Source: Nitrospiraceae bacterium (GTDB lineage Bacteria; Nitrospirota; Nitrospiria; Nitrospirales; UBA8639). From it: DNA of 8,010 nucleotides. The notes under the pieces are model-generated. The model had not been told where the DNA came from. It saw only the letters and a list, made by a program, of their open reading frames with translations, and did no database searches. The stretch covers positions 1 through 8,010 of the forward strand of contig DOFS01000033.1 in NCBI GenBank assembly GCA_003523945.1, in the 5' to 3' direction. Shown piece after piece: positions 6,050 through 8,010 of the stretch; the first letter of the stretch is position 1; each line of letters begins with the position of its first letter. A program made the position numbers and the translations under genes.

Positions 6050-7702
6050 ATGGCATTTTCGGAATCATCACATCACCAGGGACAGCGTTCGTTGAGGAGA
6101 AAACGTGGCATGCAAAAATACGCCTTCCAGCAAGACAGCCTTATATATTCATCTGACAATGTCCCGGATTCCGAGATGTCATTCTCGACTTCCGGTTCCT
6201 CCCATAAGAAAAAGGGTCGGAAGGCGAGCCGAAATATAACGGTCGCCCATGCCGACGAAGGCACGGAAGCCATGCCTCCTTGTCAGGAAGCCCCTCTAAC
6301 CACCAATGTCCCCATCACCCTCTTCTTGAAAGAGATCGGCCGCGTTCCTCTCCTGACCCGAGAGGCGGAATTTCAGCTTGCTCAAGAAATTAAAGAAGGG
6401 ACTCACCGTCTTCTGGCGACCCTTTATAGTTTGCCAGTCACACTGACAAGCCTGCATAAGCTTCGGCAACAATTACAGAACGAGGAGATTCGAGTCAGTG
6501 ATCTGGTGATCGTCAATTCCGCGCTCGGGTTGGAAGGAGAAATTCCTTCGGGTGAATCCAGGCAGGAACATGGCCAATACTTTCATAAAACGCTCAAACA
6601 TCTTAATGCGATTAGCCGGCTTACTAAGACACTCATGTCTCATTATGCGCAACGTCTGGCCTTGCGGGACTCCGCACCGGATAATTTCCGTTCCTCCTCT
6701 GCCTTCAAAAAACCTGTTCAGCAACTGATGAAAAGAATAGAAGCCTTGAACTTGCGCCTGGACTTACAGGAAACCCTGATTCAACGGATTCACCAGATTA
6801 AAGAAGAAATTCTCGCACAACAACAGGTCCTGGAAACAAACCACCGCCAAAAAACAGACAATGACTCCCAAAAAGCTCTGACCCGAATTCAAGAGATTGA
6901 GGAGTCCGTCATTTTGATGCCGCACATGGATTTTTTTCAAGCCTGTGATATCCTTGAACGGACTGTCGCCCAAGTTCAGCAGGCCAAAGCTAAAATGGTT
7001 GAAGCGAATCTGCGATTAGTCGTGAGTGTAGCCAAACATTACACGAACCGAGGATTACAGTTTTTGGACTTAATTCAGGAAGGCACCATCGGGTTGATGA
7101 GAGCCGTCGAGAAGTTCGACCATGAACGCGGCTATAAATTCAGCACCTACGCCACATGGTGGATTCGTCAGGGCATCACCAGGGCCATTGCGGAAAAAGG
7201 AACGACCATTCGAAGGCCGGTCCATATTTATGAGATCGCCCAAAAACTCAAGAAGACTTCTCAGCATTTAACCCAACACCTACGACGACCTCCGACTCTT
7301 CAGGAACTGGCGGGAAAACTTGGACTCCCTATCGCCAAAATGCAAGACATTCTTGAAGGGTCTCACGAACCCATGTCCCTGGATTCTCCATTGGAAGAAC
7401 AGGGTGAAACGACATTCGGGGATTTCCTTGAAGATCACGAAGCGATTTCTCCCTTAAAGATTGTCGAGCAACACAGTTCGAAAGACGCCATTGCCCGCCT
7501 TCTAAAAGATTTGAACCCGCGCGAGGAACACATTCTTCGCATGCGGTTTGGCATCGGGTATGACGAAGAGTCCACATTGGAAGAAATCGGACAAACCTTA
7601 GGGGTCACTCGAGAACGGATCCGGCAGATCGAAGCCAAAGCCTTACAGAAATTGCGGGAACCGGTTGTCCGGCAACAACTGGAAAGTTTAGTGAAAACTT
7701 AA
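6050..7702 (+). CDS. RpoD-like sigma-70 family factor, group 2-like
   Basis: A 550-residue sigma factor that directs RNA polymerase to promoters. Region 1.2 is at about 88-120 ([20 protein letters not shown]), with a long helical non-conserved part at about 121-310. Region 2 is at about 312-393 ([58 protein letters not shown]). Region 3 is at about 394-470, region 4 at about 485-538 with the helix-turn-helix [23 protein letters not shown]. The first 80 residues are Ser- and Lys-rich and do not look like acidic region 1.1. The normally near-invariant IADQARTIRIPVH is here [13 protein letters not shown], which argues against the housekeeping sigma and for a group 2 or specialised factor. The ATG at 6050 has AGGA nine bases upstream; the ATG at 6110 with GAGGAG ten bases upstream is a good alternative, giving 530 residues. 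It lies behind the second zinc ribbon, possibly under HxlR control. Confidence 0.92.
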   Translation: MAFSESSHHQGQRSLRRKRGMQKYAFQQDSLIYSSDNVPDSEMSFSTSGSSHKKKGRKASRNITVAHADEGTEAMPPCQEAPLTTNVPITLFLKEIGRVPLLTREAEFQLAQEIKEGTHRLLATLYSLPVTLTSLHKLRQQLQNEEIRVSDLVIVNSALGLEGEIPSGESRQEHGQYFHKTLKHLNAISRLTKTLMSHYAQRLALRDSAPDNFRSSSAFKKPVQQLMKRIEALNLRLDLQETLIQRIHQIKEEILAQQQVLETNHRQKTDNDSQKALTRIQEIEESVILMPHMDFFQACDILERTVAQVQQAKAKMVEANLRLVVSVAKHYTNRGLQFLDLIQEGTIGLMRAVEKFDHERGYKFSTYATWWIRQGITRAIAEKGTTIRRPVHIYEIAQKLKKTSQHLTQHLRRPPTLQELAGKLGLPIAKMQDILEGSHEPMSLDSPLEEQGETTFGDFLEDHEAISPLKIVEQHSSKDAIARLLKDLNPREEHILRMRFGIGYDEESTLEEIGQTLGVTRERIRQIEAKALQKLREPVVRQQLESLVKT

Positions 7703-8010
7703 ATACGTTGTTTTGGGGAAGAAAGCCCCTACTGGGCTCGCAAAAAAGAAAAAGGGAAGTTACCATCCCCTTGATTACGGGAATACAGATTCCCCATGGG
7801 CGTTTCATACGGCCATGCCCGACTTCCTGCATCGAGAATCCATCTTCATCGATTCCCAAAGTGAATGATCGGATTCCATCTGTTCTTCATTTCGGATAGA
7901 TCCCCGCTGACCACCGCCGGGGAGGCCGGATTAACCATACGGCGATGGAAGATGGCGCGGACCTCCGCGCCCTATTACTCTGGTGTATGAGAAAATACTT
8001 TTTCTCCAAC
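7703..8010. other. Gene-free tail rich in short perfect hairpins
   Basis: No convincing gene on either strand. Inverted repeats are AGCCC-CTACT-GGGCT at 7724-7738, overlapping a GGGG/CCCC pairing at 7715-7729; GGGAAT-ACAG-ATTCCC at 7779-7794; an 8-of-9 paired stem at 7795-7817; GGCGCGG-ACCT-CCGCGCC at 7954-7971; and GAGAAAA-TACT-TTTTCTC at 7989-8006. None is a standard GC hairpin with a T-run, so the end of the sigma transcript is not clear. Confidence 0.45.

Noticed and set aside
7605..7899. Frames of 63 (plus) and 84 (minus) codons in the tail and over the sigma gene end
   Set aside because: No ribosome site or recognisable motif; the minus frame largely overlaps the sigma gene and hairpin DNA.

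Overview
The window looks like an ordinary chromosomal stretch of a Gram-negative-type bacterium with roughly 50% GC. A c-type cytochrome, several exported or membrane proteins, and tiny paired-CxxC proteins suggest Nitrospirota (a Nitrospira-like organism). That placement comes from general gene style and is only moderately supported. No rRNA, tRNA, insertion sequence or CRISPR array was seen.

Left part (1-3061). The 3' end of phosphoenolpyruvate synthase (ppsA) runs in from the left edge. It is followed closely by a secreted bactofilin-like beta-helix protein with a polytopic membrane C-terminus. A gene-free stretch of about 410 bases leads to a 104-residue protein of unknown function, and then to a convergent, minus-strand, single-haem exported cytochrome c (3062-3439).

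Right part (about 3585-7702). This is the most interesting region. A 53-bp element occurs twice, at 3692-3744 and 5658-5710, with 50 of 53 bases identical. Each copy holds the perfect palindrome GTAACTAGTTAC inside the spacer of a plausible promoter, and each lies just upstream of a small paired-CxxC zinc-ribbon-like gene. The two zinc-ribbon proteins are paralogues (19 of 39 core residues identical, no gaps). At the right-hand copy the element is flanked on the other side by a divergent HxlR-family regulator with its conserved N-terminal Cys. At the left-hand copy the corresponding position carries what looks like a decayed hxlR relic. The simplest reading is that an ancestral module [hxlR - operator - zinc ribbon] was duplicated, one regulator copy was lost, and the surviving HxlR protein may control both operators.

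Downstream of the left operator are the first zinc ribbon, a 58-residue single-span membrane protein and an exported PDZ-domain protein. Downstream of the right operator are the second zinc ribbon and then, 69 bases later, a 550-residue sigma-70-family factor whose region 2.4/3.0 junction departs from the housekeeping consensus. If the operator reading is right, one thiol-sensing-type repressor would link an envelope-located gene set and an alternative sigma factor in a small regulatory circuit. The duplicated DNA and the paralogy are directly visible. The regulatory wiring is inference.

The last 308 bases (7703-8010) contain no convincing gene but an unusual number of short perfect inverted repeats.
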